From Isoetes taiwanensis (lineage: Eukaryota > Streptophyta > Lycopodiopsida > Isoetales > Isoetaceae): 64,000 nucleotides of DNA. A program made the position numbers and the translations under genes. This document shows, piece after piece, positions 34,678 to 46,329 of this stretch. The stretch is from NCBI GenBank assembly GCA_021234155.1, contig JAJEKV010000147.1, forward strand, positions 186,001 to 250,000, in the 5' to 3' direction. The notes under the pieces are model-generated. The model was not told the DNA's origin. It did no database searches and saw only the letters and a list, made by a program, of their open reading frames with translations. Within the stretch, counting starts at the first letter, position 1. Each line of letters opens with the position of its first letter.

Positions 34678-36850
34678 TGTCTTTTAGGTAGGAACTCAAC
34701 TTGTGAGCTGGCATATTCAAAAGTTCCTTCAGTGTAGAAGCATAAACCTCATGCTTTGCTCTTAAATGTTCATATGACGCACATTCTAAAAAAGCATGTT
34801 TTTCTGTTTCTATCTCCAATTCCAAACATCCAGGGCAATATCTGTTATAACGTGGAGTATTATGCCATCTACCAGTTTCTATGTGAAGGGTATGTGACGA
34901 TAGCCTCAATTGAGAGATAGTCTGTCGGTTCTTCCTGCTAATACCTGTAAGAAGGAAGCTTTGTTCCTTATAATCTTGCATATCATTGATCTCTTCAAGG
35001 TAGAATTTTTTCTTAGTGTCTCCATCATTGTTAATTTGCCACATTTTCTTCAAAACAATTTTCTCCACTTGCTCGTATACTTCATGCAATTTCATAGAAT
35101 CCGGCCAAACACCATGTCCCAACCATCTACTTGCCCATTTCAGGATATCAAAGTACCATCCCTTTTCTCTTGATTGTTCCAATGCAAGGCGTGGGAAACG
35201 ATCTGAGTCCATTGCTAAGACTCTATTATCCGGCATAAGGCATCCACTTCAAGAGGCAAAAAACCTGCTTCTGCCAAGACCATACAGTAAGGGGTTTGAA
35301 TTTTAGCTCCAAATTCTTCCAATAAAAATCGTTTTTGCACTTTTTTAACTGCATCCCATCCTTTAATAGACAGACCCGGCCCCCAAATAGGACATCCATA
35401 TAGCACAACCGGTTTCACCTGCACTCCATAAAGAAGCTTTCGCAATCGCCAATGCTCAAAATTATTAGATGTATATAGGTGGAACATGTTATATAAAGCT
35501 CTTAAACCTCCAGATGCACGTTTCTTGGCTGCTAGAATCCACTTATAGTTGTTGGTCACTTCTATTCCCAAATACTTATATTCAGATACTTTCTGCAATG
35601 GGACTCCTCCAATGAAAAAATCTGTTTCATCATGTCCTCCGAGGACCAAGACTTTAGATTTAAGCACATTAATCTGAAATTTTCTGTGTGCGCAAAAAGC
35701 ATCTAATGCATCTAAATGTTGTTGAAGTCCGCTAGCATTTCTGGATATAAGCACAATATCATCTGCAAACATCAACAATTGAACCACATACCTCCCCAGG
35801 TGTGCTCCGACTCCACCTAATCTTGCCAACCAGCTTTCAAGCTCATCAATAAGCAAACCAAAAAGTGTAGGTGAGCAAGGACAGCCCTGTTTCACCCCTA
35901 TATTATTCTGGATTTGATCTGGTCCTGTAAATGGAAAAGACAGCTCAACAAGTACTTGTTTATAGAGGCAAGCAATTGCTTGTCTTAGTTCCGTAGGAAC
36001 TTGTAGGTCATCCAACCTTAATGTAAGATCTTTCATGTTTACCCTATCAAATGCTTTTGTCAAATTAATGAAAGCCAAATACCTCTTATTACATGGTCCT
36101 TTTGCTCCTTCAGTTATGACCCGCAGCGTAGCCAAGTGGTCCAGTGTGGAATGCTCTTTTCTAAACCCTGCCTGACTTACTGCTCTACTGTGGGAGCTAT
36201 CTGCCCAATGTGAGATCTTTTTCTCCAGCATTGATGCGAAAAGCTTTGCAAAAGAATTAGAAATCAAGATAGTTCGGTAATTTCTTACCTCATCCTTGTC
36301 TCCTGCTTTAAAGATCGGGATGACCCTATTCAAGCACCAGTCCTGAGGAAAGCCACCTCGAAGGAGGCATTCATTGCACAAATCAGCTAGCATAGCATGA
36401 AGATATTCTCCTCCCCATTTAAATAATTCAATAGAGATGCCACAAGAGTCACTTGCTTTCCCATTTTGCATTTTCTGAAGTGTTTCATGTACATCTTGGA
36501 TGGTAAAAATAGGATGTGTCTCCCCCTCATATATCATTTGATCTATCTATGGCATATCATATAACTCTGTAACCCAATTCAGTAGGTCTTCCCTTTGTAT
36601 GTTCACAAGAGATACATTCTTTTTGGAACAATTCCAAAATCTCTTTGGCTCCAATTCTACATCATGCATAGCCTGTTCCTGATGGTCTCTGTACCATGCT
36701 CGTTTTTTAGACTTCACTAAACTTTTGTAATGTTTAACAAGATCTGAATCATGTGAGCCTTTGCATCTCTCTTTCGCTTGTCTGCATTCAATATCAAACC
36801 ATTTGCTTTTTATCAGGCTGAACCTGCTGACTTTGAGTGTTGAGATTGCC
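34678..36850 (-). mobile_element. LINE ORF2: linker, RT and CCHC knuckle of the long element
   Basis: In order on the minus strand: linker with RFSLIKSKWFDIECRQAKER, KKRAWYRDHQEQAM and FWNCSKKN (36.6-36.83 kb); a premature TAG at 36547-36549 in frame; then RT. RT landmarks are MQNGKASDSCGISIELFKW, VIPIFKAGDKDEVRNYRTI, QAGFRKEHSTLDHL, FINLTKAFDRVN, NIGVKQGCPCSPTLFGLLID, the catalytic FADD (35758-35769), HLDALDAFC, YKYLGIEV and KPVVLYGCPIWGPGL. A frameshift near 35230 leads to the C-terminal domain (GWYFDILKWASRW, LRLSSHTLHIETGRW) with the knuckle CPGCLELEIETEKHAFLEC at about 34.80-34.85 kb. Few lesions: one stop and one frameshift apart from the two insertions. The best RT copy in the window. 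Confidence 0.93.
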
Positions 36851-37112
36851 AGGAAACTGGTAGGTAGGGAGAAGTCCAGGAAGGCATAAAATTTTGCTAA
36901 TTGAAAAGCAAAAAGGGTCGGAGGAACTTCTCAAGGGTCTGCTCCTTCTAAAAAGCAGAAAAATGATTCCAAGGATCCACTGTGGGCAAGGCCAAGGAAG
37001 GTGACGCCAAAACGGATAAGCCTAAAGGGTGTTATCGTTGTGGGGTGGTCGGACACTTTGCCTGAGAATGTACAAAGCCTCGCAAGAAAGTTTTGGCCAG
37101 TACTAGCTTTTG
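36845..37112 (+). mobile_element. Copia-like gag zinc-knuckle fragment inserted in the LINE
   Basis: The + strand reads GTSQGSAPSKKQKNDSKDP, one frameshift, then AKEGDAKTDKPKG and CYRCGVVGHFA-stop-EC followed by KPRKK. C-x2-C-x4-H-x4-C is the nucleocapsid knuckle of LTR retrotransposon Gag, and the lysine/serine linker is typical of plant Copia elements. It separates the LINE endonuclease from the RT linker. Only about 270 bp is present, no LTRs were seen, and the edges are approximate. Confidence 0.72.
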
Positions 37113-38130
37113 TTGTGCCAAAAACATTCTGAGCCACATCCACAATTATATTCACAAGAGTTTTCTGTTTTTCATCCAAGGTCCCAACTATTGGAGTATC
37201 CTCTATTTTCTGTTTCAATGTCGATTCATATGTACTTGCCTTTTTATACGATAGTTTCAGCCTTGTAGGAGGAACATATGCATAATGTTTCTGAAATGAT
37301 TTCATCTTAAATGAAATCTCAAGAGGAGAATGATCGGAATCTGGATTTCTGTCCAAGACTTTGAAGTCCATGACTCTATCTAATGTTTCGGGGTCTCCAA
37401 GCAAGTAATCTGCTGTACTATTGCCATTTGGCTGATGACATGTATTGCGCACTGATTGAGGAAACCTACTGATGCCATTGAAGATAATGAAATTAACTGA
37501 TTCACATAAAGCAATCATATGCTTACCCATTTTGTTGACAATATAATCTGCTGATTTCCTTGGCCACGAGGCAGTATCATCCGTGTTTTCTTGTAACCAC
37601 AAAGGGTTGCCTACGTCAGAGAGCAAGGTTGCTTGTGTACATCCAGTTCTGCCATTAAGATCTCCCGCTACAAACACAGATCCAAGCTGTCTGTATTTTG
37701 TAATATCATGAGATAGCTGCACAAAAGGATCATCCGCACTGAGGCCTTCTGTAGAGTAAATTGCAGCCGGAAACGGATCTATGGGAGCAAAGTACACGAT
37801 TGCCAAGTATATATCCTTCTCATCATGCTTAATTTTTAGCCATAAATATTGTTTGTGGTTATCTGCACTAGCAACCACAACTTTTCTGTGTATTGTGTCT
37901 CTGACATAGCAAGCTATACCGCCCCATCCTCTTTTGCTCATCCCTTTTACATTCCACACAGAGCCAACCAATTGAAATCCTTTGATATCTAAGACTCTCT
38001 TTACTTCGTATGCCCAAGTTTCTGTGAATGCTAACACGTCATATTCCATAAACATTCTGATATTGCTCAAAATTTTTGATTCATCAAATCCATGTACATT
38101 CCATATCAAACACTTGAGGGCCTCACATCC
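37112..38130 (-). mobile_element. LINE ORF2 endonuclease domain of the long element
   Basis: An apurinic-endonuclease-like domain that nicks the target DNA. The order on the minus strand is IWNVHGFDE (about 38.1 kb), FTETWAYEV, a RGWGGIACYVRD segment, FVAGDLNGRTGC (37.65), DYLLGDPETLDRV (37.4) and DSDHSPLEISF (about 37.33), so the catalytic motifs N, E, D-x-N and S-D-H are all present. The frame stays open until the gag fragment interrupts it after FGTTKA. There is no ATG between the ORF1 stop at 38131-38133 and this domain, and the two are in the same frame. Confidence 0.9.
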
Positions 38131-38370
38131 CTATGCCTTATTTCTGATCACTAGTTTGTTATTAACAATATATGTATTCTTACCTTCAGATTTCAGCCTT
38201 TTAACTTCATCCAGCAATTGCTTCCTCTCCTTTTGTTGTTGGACTGTTAAATCATCGTTTAACCAGATTTTATGTCCTTTTAGGTGCCCTCTCTATGCTG
38301 CAGAATTCTTGCTTTAGCATCCAAACTGCCAAATTTGAGTAGTACAGGTCTACTTCTCCCATCAATATAG
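38131..38370 (-). mobile_element. LINE ORF1 C-terminal fragment
   Basis: The minus strand reads GRSRPVLLKFGSLDAKARIL, a frameshift near 38285, then LKGHKIWLNDDLTVQQQKER and KRLKSEGKNTYIVNNKLVIR, ending in TAG at 38131-38133. The pattern RP(V/I)LxKF...A..IL...LKG..I..DL....+..R..L....K....GK..Y...+KL.I is the C-terminal nucleic-acid-binding part of many LINE ORF1 proteins. The element is truncated just upstream, near 38375. Confidence 0.75.
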
Positions 38371-38379
38371 TTCCCTTAC

Positions 38380-39427
38380 ATCCTATTTATTTCCGAGGGT
38401 TATAAAAAAATGGCTAGTTCTCAAAATTCATTCGTTGAGTTTAGGACCTTCAATATATATGACACTAATTATATTTATGTGTCATTCCATGTGTACTTTA
38501 GAAGGGTATAAGCCATTACGTTTGTAAATGCTTTTTATAAAGAGAATGTCAATTATTTCTGCACTCGTAACTTGAGCTACAGAGATTAGATTCATATGAT
38601 CTTGGGCTCATTGAAAAGCTTATGTAGAGAGCTTTCTATTAGCATATGATTTGATCCAGATCTATCAAGATAGGTACCTGCTTTTTGTACTTTTCAATCC
38701 GGATCTTTTTGTAATATGGTTTTTATCATATGGTAAAATAATGGTTTTTATCACGGATTTGATGGTAATATGGTTTTGAATCTGGTCTCCATTTTGCGTG
38801 TTTTTTATTGCTTTAGGAAGTTCTCTCCAAGATCTTTTTGATGATATATAAAATAATCATATTTGGTTAAGTTTTCTGGGTCAAAACAACAAATTTTCAA
38901 GCGGATTTGGTAGGGTTTCACACCCCACTAGTTGATTAAAAACATGATTTGCACAACAACAAATCATACTCTTTGCCCGGCTGATCATTCTCGTCATGTC
39001 CTTTGTCCTGCATCATTATTATGCAGTAAGCTATTATAAGGATATTGAAGAGATGATGTTATCGTGGCCGCCTTTTGTATCGGGGAAGAAAAATTAAACT
39101 TTTTGTTGTGGTGTGTTATGGAGATGTTATTTTCTTGGTTTGAAAAAATAAATTAAAAAAAACATTGGTAAGTTCATAAATATCATCTAATAGCATGCTA
39201 GTCTTCTTAGTTTTTTTATTATTTATTTTGAAGGCATAAACTCTTGTATTTATAAATAAGGCTAAGCTTGATTGGGCCCGAAGAGTCAAAAGGGTCGAAT
39301 AGCCCACTCCTTAAGATGACGTTTATTTCATTTAATTTATAGTATTTTGAATAGGCATATTTGTCCATTATGTAAGTTTAGGATTTTTGTCTCATCCATG
39401 CATAATCTATTCGTGTGTATTTCATAG
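38380..39427. other. Intron stretch without recognised features
   Basis: AT-rich, no motif recognised. It leads directly into the HAP2 exon at 39428. Confidence 0.55.
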
Positions 39428-39531
39428 ACATATGAACCTGCCAACACTAGGCTGCGACTTCCCATGCATTCAACAAATAGCCTGTTGCAAGTTGAACTTG
39501 ACGCAAAAGACATTAGAATGATTAGAAACAA
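39428..39531 (+). CDS. HAP2: HAP2/GCS1, domain exon before the SPG motif
   Basis: The exon is 104 nt: 34 codons plus two bases. The acceptor is gtatttcatag, the donor AA|gttagt. It enters in phase 0 and encodes TYEPANTRLRLPMHSTNSLL and then QVELDAKDIRMIRN. This matches the plant HAP2 stretch that reads LNTNL(L/M)IELRADDIEY. It leaves two bases (AA) that the next exon completes with G to give lysine, producing RNK-SPGR across the junction; the family has xQR-SPGK there. That phase agreement over a separate 1.8-kb intron is strong support. Confidence 0.87.
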
Positions 39532-40204
39532 GTTAGTACCTCTTCCCGTTTATCATTAAAGTTTTTGAAGCTAACAATTCAGAAATAAAATACAAAAATT
39601 ATTTGCAAATTTTTATTATTGACAAAGATATTTCTTTTAGACGTTTATTATTATAAAAACAGCGACAAAGATAGTTTTTTTTTAGACGTTTATTAGTATA
39701 AAAACAGTGATACATCAACAAAGATATAGTCTCATAAACCGCTTTTATTTTCCTATCCAATAGGATACTATTTGGAAGAATACAAATTAATATGAATTCA
39801 ACAAGAACTAGGGTATTTTTTAGTGATCCTATCAGGCTCACATTCACATTTTTAGAAAGATAGATGGCCACTCCTGAGTAGGATATATTCTTACCATGAC
39901 CAAGAGGTAGTGGCTAGTTTCACAACACCAACTTATTATTTTTAATCCATAAGTGGGCAATTTTATATTTGCCAAACATTCAAACTCATCGGGCATGGCC
40001 AATTCGAAATAATATGCATCTATCTTCGTCTTTGGGCGGCCATTTAGACCATAGAATAATTTCAAAATTTTAGGGGCATGGCCAGTTCTATATTAGCGAA
40101 GTGTAGACATATAAGATTTATTAGCCCTAATTTTAAAAACCCATTCACCAGGTATAACATATGCACATTGTCCCTCTTCCTGCAAATGCACTTATAGGCA
40201 AGAG

Positions 40205-40560
40205 AATCAGGATGGAGGATCTAGTTTAGTGGATTATGTGTTAGTGTTGAGCAGGATATGCACAATATCACTCACTTTCGAGTAGGCACAAATAGTCGAG
40301 ATGAGGAGGCCAAATCAGATCACCTTTCGCTCTACCTGAAGCTGGCTTGGCAGGCAATTAAAACCCCCTCTGTGGCAGCCCCTTGCCAACTTCAATCGCG
40401 ATTGGACTATGATGAGGCAGGGGATTACACTGGTATGCTCACAGATGATCTGACAAGAATTTTGCATGCCCCCACGCTAGAGCAGCAGACGAGCCAGCTG
40501 ATTGAGCTACTAGGTACTGTAACGAAAAGGTGTTTTGAGAGAAGGCATCCGTGAAGAATC
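40205..40560 (+). mobile_element. LINE endonuclease remnant
   Basis: On the + strand, GGSSLVDYVLV and, after a frameshift, HFRVGTNS..., SDHLSLYLKLAWQAI and LTDDLTRILHAPTLEQQ, then LIELLGTVTKRCF. This corresponds to the DY(V/L)L and SDH motifs and post-endonuclease linker of the LINE family. It is truncated on both sides and lies in the 1.8-kb HAP2 intron. Confidence 0.68.
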
Positions 40561-41329
40561 TCAGAGACCACGACCTTCCCACGTAATTGGTGTTTTGTCG
40601 CATACCCACATACGTAATTGTATATAGCAACCCACATACTAAACAATTGAACCATTGAAATACCCCTCCAACCCCCTTCCCCCCCCCCCAGGGACCTCCC
40701 CGACCCCCGGTTGTTTTCGATGATATTCGTACAGGGTGTCCATTGGTAGGCTCGAACCGTTAGATGCTGCTTTTGAGCAATCTTAGCCATCGTTCAGCAC
40801 GACTCATTTTTTAGCAAGTTTTAGTTAACTGTCAGTTTCAAATACGAAATTAAACTAAAGGTTGTAAAGTGAATTGTACATATGTAGGACATTCAATTCT
40901 TAGTAAGGATTCAAGTACCTGCATCGTATCGAGTCCTTATGTAATATTTTAAAATTATAGAGACCCCATATATCATACTCCAAAACCGTGGTATATTAAA
41001 AAACGATTTCCATATGTCATATAATAAAACCATAGGTACCCTAAATCATAACTGCTCATATATCATATTTCAAAGTCATAGGCACCCCAAATTATATTGA
41101 CCATACTCACTCAAGCTGAACCCTGGACGACCCTATATGTTAGTTTATTCCTTGGTGGATGTCATAAAAATCAATTCCTTTCTTTTGTATAGTGAGTGTG
41201 TCTTTATTAGTAGTAATATAAATACAGTAATTCTTTGTTTGAAAGACAAAGTTAACCATTAACTCAAACTCTAAAAGGAATACAAAATGCATTTGTTTTA
41301 AGGAAAATTTTATTCTTAATTTCTATTAG

Positions 41330-41447
41330 GTCGCCTGGAAGGATTTTGACACTTGTTGTAAACACATTTGAATCTATGTCGACTGGCGGAAATTTGAGAG
41401 TAACTGTGGAGAATAATGGCACAGTTGCTGCCATGTATGGACTCTTT
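41330..41447 (+). CDS. HAP2: HAP2/GCS1, SPG-motif exon
   Basis: The exon is 118 nt: one base completing the previous codon plus 39 codons. The acceptor is tattcttaatttctattag and the donor is a near-consensus TTT|gtgagt. The protein starts SPGRILTLVVNTFESM, continues TGGNLRVTVENNGTVAAMYG and ends LF. Plant HAP2 has SPGKIINI, then TFEAL, then V..KNTGEVEASYSL in the same order. This is the best-conserved stretch of the family and the most secure exon here. It is followed by a 219-bp intron. Confidence 0.9.
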
Positions 41448-41666
41448 GTGAGTATCAAATGGAATATCCTTCATTTTACATGACGCATATACAAATATAT
41501 CCCTTAAGAAGTTTATCTAAATCCATGTAGTTGAAAGAATAAAAAATACAATATTGTTTTTATATTTTAGGTATTAAGTATTTAAATATCATATGGGATT
41601 CTATTTCTCGTTGACTAGGAAAATCATCCAACTACCTAGATGAATAATGATGTTATTTTTTTTTAG

Positions 41667-41704
41667 TCTAACTGCATTGAACCTATAATGGCGCCAAATC
41701 CGAT
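41667..41704 (+). CDS. HAP2: HAP2/GCS1, short exon with uncertain 3' edge
   Basis: After an acceptor with a long T tract (tttttttttag) the frame continues SNCIEPIMAPNP. The family reads (T)FDCSKGVAF here, so the conserved cysteine falls in place. The 3' edge is a problem: the frame meets TGA at 41706-41708, and the only GT nearby (41705-41706) would leave two bases, while the next recognised exon at 62229 must be entered in phase 0. Either the junction is non-canonical, a small exon is missed, or one base is wrong or mutated. Confidence 0.6.
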
Positions 41705-41742
41705 GTGACTACTGGAATCTCAGGAGAGCTTGAAGATGTAAC

Positions 41743-43719
41743 CTAGGCCTTCGACAAGACAGTATTGTCTTCAGTCAAATCAGCCCACTGAAGTGGAGCA
41801 AAGCGACCATATGCAATAGAAGAAGCAGAATCACGTATAGCAAGTGCTGAGGAGAGCTGAGATGCAGAGGTGTTAGAACCCTTAGCTGACTTTCGAGGTT
41901 GATGAAGAGCAGGTGGATGTTTAGGTGGAGGGTGGGCACCACGACGATCAATGTCCATGTACTGCCCCCAAGCCTCTTCAACTTGCTCTTGCGGCCTCTG
42001 AATCTCATCCAACCTTTGCCTCTGTTGATCCAGCATTAGAGGCGTAGGACCAGCGGCTGGAATAGATGTAGAGGAAGTCACAGGGGAATGAGAGACATCC
42101 ATTGAAGAAGGAGCAGAGCTAGTAGTATGATTTGTAGTAGGAGGCAACTGGAGGAGTCTGCTGGTAAGACTTATGATATTGAGCAAAGGGAGGGGCCTCA
42201 GGGAACATGAGAGCCAGCTCTGGGCCATTTAACAGTTGTAGCTTGAATGGAAAGAACATGGACCCACTTTAAACAACAATTGTCTGAAGCAGATCACGAT
42301 GGATGGGGCGTGCTACACAAATCTTAATAATGCCATTGGTTATAGCATGTTGCAGGTGAAGTTCAATCTCACTAGCAATAGCACAAATGAACTCAGAATC
42401 CTGAAACTCTGGAGGGAAATCTTCAATAGCAATCCAGAATAGGGCACGTAAGGCATCTGGCTTCCTGGAAAAGAGCCAGGAACATACTGTTGATACAACA
42501 AGAAATGTTTTCATAGAGGATCAATACCTCGTACTATGAGTTGAGCCACTGGCTCAGGAGACTCAAACATCAAGAGAAAACAACGTTGATCTTTGGCCAT
42601 GAGCTTGATAAATTGATATGCAAGAAGCTCTAATTTGTGTAGCTGCCCAGATAACCAAGATCCCACGCACTTCAGATCCAAGAAGGAGCCAGTGAAGTAA
42701 CAAACAACAGAGCATGCAACTAATTGCTCCACATGACGACGGTGAGTCTCATGACTGATCTGCACCACAGGGGCCCCAAAGCGCTCAAAGGTTGACCTGC
42801 ACTCCTGAACCTCATAAAAAATTTCAGCTGGTGGTAACAAGATATCCATAGAGTCCTGCTTGGCCTGCAACTGCGAAAGATAGGATGCAACTTCTTTCTT
42901 ATTATTGTCCACAATGGTGGCAATGGCCTCTGAGACATGAAGTGAGGTGGCTAGAGATGACACACCTTTGCATAGCCACTCAGAGAAGCGGACACCTGTA
43001 ACCCTTGCCACTGTGTCAGAAGACCTCCAAGCTGTAGAGGTCGAGACATGCGGCATGGTTGAAGAAGAAGTTATCCCAAGCTTGTTCGAGGGAAGAGGGG
43101 GAAAACTCCTTCTGCCTTGAGAAATCTCCAACGTGCGTTGGATGTTCTTTTTGTGCATAAGGACCTCCTTCATGTGAGAGACTCCCAACATGTATTGAGG
43201 ATGCAACATGTGTCACATTCTTCTGAGCAGGAGCTAATAATCTCATTTGTTCTGAAGAATTTCCAACATGCCTCTAGAATTATGAGTTATAGGGTCAGAC
43301 TCTGGAATAGCAAGCCGAGAAGAGGAGAGAGCAGAAGGTGCTGCCTCAGTTGAACTAGATACACATATGCTATTGGAAGAAACAAGAGCATGAGGCAATG
43401 CCAGCGGATTGAGGCGCACAGAAGCCTGCCTCTCCTGCCCCTCAGATCCAACTGCCACTGATGATATCAAACTCTTAGGAGAAGAATGGGTATCTTCGCG
43501 GGCCAGTTTGTGGGCATCTCGAACACTAATCTTTGGAGAATCTATTGCATACTCCCTTCCACCATTGCCCTGTATTCCATTAGGATTACTAGAGGAGCGC
43601 TTGGAAGGACTACGAGCTCCTTTTGCCATTTGCACTAAAAGGGTCCGAGATTCTAGATCTCTACAGTCCCCCACAAAAGAGTAACTTCTGATAAATTCAA
43701 GCACCATTGAAAGTAGCAC
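41743..43719 (-). mobile_element. L1-type ORF1 (DUF4283-like) pseudogene, copy B
   Basis: The fullest ORF1 copy. The N-terminal part (43.25-43.70 kb) is serine-rich (MAKGARSPSKRSSSNPNG). After a frame change come GRRSFPPLPSNKLG, STAWRSSDTVARVTGVRFSE and WLCKG, and a helical stretch (VASYLSQLQAKQD). The DUF4283-like fold follows: VVCYFTGSFLDLKCVGSWLS, RCFLLMFESPEPVAQLIVRG and, after a 1-nt frameshift at 42511-42520, LRALFWIAIEDFPPEFQDSE then FICAIASEI. A proline/glutamine-rich C-terminal region follows (41.74-42.23). In plants this domain is typical of L1 ORF1 and related gag-like proteins. No zinc knuckle was recognised. Confidence 0.7.
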
Positions 43720-45004
43720 TCTACGAGCTTTTCAACGAGCCCAAGCATGCCTAAAACTGCCACCAAATGCAGGAGTTATGGCAGAAAGAAGATTGCAGCC
43801 AAACCCTAACACTGCCAATAAAGGGCCGGAGCTGTCAGGCGATTTTCCAATGCCAAATAATCTAATCATCATAAAGCTATATATCAACAGAAAGATCACA
43901 CAACGAGCTTTTCAATGAGCCTAGAATCACTCAAATCTGACATGGGAATCAAAAGTTATGTGCAAAAAAACGGGGCTGAAACCCTAGGTGCCTTCACCAG
44001 CGCCCTTCAACCAAGGCCCCAGCCATGCTAATAGTCTAGTATACTTATCAGCAATCATAAGCATAATAAACTACAACCCCATCTTCATTAATGCAAACAA
44101 TATTGCATTATTATAGCATGTGTAATTCTCTGAAATAAGGTACCTATTGGGTTTATAGGCAGACAAGTTGCCTTGAGACTCTATAATGCTCTCGTTCGCT
44201 TAATCTCAAATGCAAGACATGAGAAATGGCTGCATCATCAACTATTTCAAAGATTCTTGTGTGTATGCAATGTTTATATATTAAAAAGAAAAAAAAAAGG
44301 GATCCAAGTATTTGTAGTTTGGCCCTTATATGATTTCCATTTCTTATAGACTATTACGAAGTGCCGAGCACTTCCAAGTTTAATAATCATGTTCTATTTT
44401 GGACTGGTGTCTAAGAATTGCTTCTTCTCTCTCTCTCTCTATTGCACTGGGGCCTATGTTCTAATGGAACACCATACTGTATTGGGAGACGCTCGCCTTT
44501 CAAACTTCACCTACATAATGGCCATGGGTCCACAATGCCTTAAAGCATGTTGCAAGGTGAAACAGTCATTTGGTTCTCCAGATAGAAGGTGCAGCAACAG
44601 TGGTGCATACAAGTAAACAAGAATGAGGACTACAATTACCTCCATAAGGGTATCTGTGACTGCATTTGCCCATGAAGAGGTGCTAAATAATTATATCTAT
44701 ACACGAAAGAGAGTTTGATGAGCAGAAACCACTAAGCATCCAATAGATCTTGAATAGTAAGGTCTGCAACTATTTTTCGACCAAAAATGTTCAATAAGAG
44801 ATCAAGATCCGCCACAAAATAGTTGGTGGTCCAAGAGGAGAAGTACATGTGCCTCTCCTCTTTGCAGCCATTTATGATAAAGATTAAGGGAAACAAGATC
44901 TGGGATTGTTAAACCTCCATACATTCCTTTTCTTCAACAACTTTTTGATTGCTAATGTATGGATCATTTCCTCTTTCGGTAAAATAAAAGTACCTGTTTC
45001 CTCA
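43720..45004. other. Intron stretch without recognised genes
   Basis: The phrase acgagcttttcaa(c/t)gagcc occurs twice (43722 and 43904), about 180 bp apart, suggesting an old duplication. No coding motif was recognised. Confidence 0.5.
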
Positions 45005-45314
45005 GGTCCTTTTTCCATAGCAGTCTTATTTTATGGCTGTCGTATTGTTATAAGACATCCTTTTGGGTTACACGTCACCTATATGACATGTCTTAAAAAA
45101 ATAGTTTTCTACTATTTTAAGTCTTATAATCACGGTTTTCCACTATGCAAAATATCCACTATGCAAAATATACACTGGAGTTTGAACATAGCAAGATATT
45201 CACACTAAAATTTAAACAGAGATGCAAAAGGAAGAAATTGAAAGAGAGTAATAGAAGAAAAAAATTGAAAAATAGTAATAGAGGAGATCCTGGATGTTCC
45301 ATTCTTCAATGAAA

Positions 45315-45560
45315 CTTGGCTGTTGGCAGATCAAATCTTACAAAACCAATCAACTTGGTTGTTGGCAGATCAAAATTTTGCAGTAAAATCTATTCAGCTG
45401 CTATTCAATTTGATTCGGTTAAGGCTGAGCCAATCTGAATTCAATCTGATCCAATCTGAATTCAATCTGATCCAATCTGAATTCAAGGATGATCTCCTTA
45501 TCCAATCTGCTTATTCAAGGATGACCTGCCTCCAATCTGAATTCAAGGATTCAATCTGAA
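45315..45560 (+). repeat. Minisatellite, AATCTGAATTCAA-type
   Basis: A 39-bp offset repeat of cttgg(c/t)tgttggcagatcaaa leads into many copies of ccaatctgaattcaatctga and attcaaggatgatct. Confidence 0.88.
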
Positions 45561-45599
45561 TTAAAAAAAAGGACGGCTGACTTTAAAAAAAGGAAGCTG

Positions 45600-45935
45600 G
45601 CTTGAAGACGGGCTGGCCTGAAGAAGGACTGGCTTGAAGATGGGCTTGAGACGCTGGTTTCGACCTGTTTGCATGTTTCCGACCTATTTGCATGTTTCTG
45701 ACCTATTTACTTGAAGAATCCGAACTCGATCTGCTGCTTGAAGAATCCGAACCTGCTTTAAGATTCTGGGCTTGAATCCGAACCTGCTTGAAGATTCTGG
45801 GCTTGAAGAATCCGAACCTACTTGAAGAATCTGATTTTCGACCTGCTTCTGGCTTCAAAAATCACGCTTTCGACCCGCTTGACGGTTCTGGGCTTGAACG
45901 AACTTGGCCTGCTGCTTGAAGAACCCGATTGATGA
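45600..45935 (+). repeat. Minisatellite, GCTTGAAGAATCCGAACCTG-type
   Basis: Degenerate copies of ggcttgaag(a), aatccgaacctgcttgaag and gacct(g/a)tttgcatgttt fill this stretch with variable spacing. Confidence 0.85.
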
Positions 45936-46329
45936 AAAATCCTTTTTTGCGACACCCTTGCATTGCGGCGAAAAAGAACTGTGATTGGTGCAAGAATGCT
46001 GTCTTATTTTGTGGCGGGGGAAATCCCCCGGAAGAAAATGAGACTGCAAGATTGTACGGAAGAGCTTTACGACATGTCTTAAAAATTGCCGTGGAAAAAC
46101 TATCATGTCTTAAATGCTGATTTGGACCAACCAAATTTAATAAAAAATAAGACAGTGTGGTCGTGGAAAAAGGGCCTCAATTCTGGGTAGCATAGTCATC
46201 CACATCTGAATTTGTTGCTTCTCACATCTGCCTGTCAGCGCCCCCTTATCCACTGAGTCTTTTCTGCACATTTGTGCGAAAACACCATCATCATAGATTA
46301 AGCACAAAAAAAAATCATATAATCACTGG

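Larger units (their letters stand above)
45005..46176. mobile_element. Putative TIR DNA element with internal minisatellites
   Basis: The left end ggtcctttttccatagcagt-cttatttta matches, in inverted orientation, the right end (ggccctttttccacgaccac-actgtcttatttttta), with a 5-base indel. TCA flanks both sides (45002-45004 and 46177-46179), a possible 3-bp target duplication. The inside contains no transposase but has two minisatellites. Superfamily is uncertain; a 3-bp duplication would fit PIF/Harbinger-like or CACTA-like elements. Confidence 0.45.

Noticed and set aside
36931-37111. C-terminal 60 residues of the 392-codon endonuclease frame
   Set aside because: They are the antisense of the inserted gag zinc-knuckle fragment, not LINE protein.
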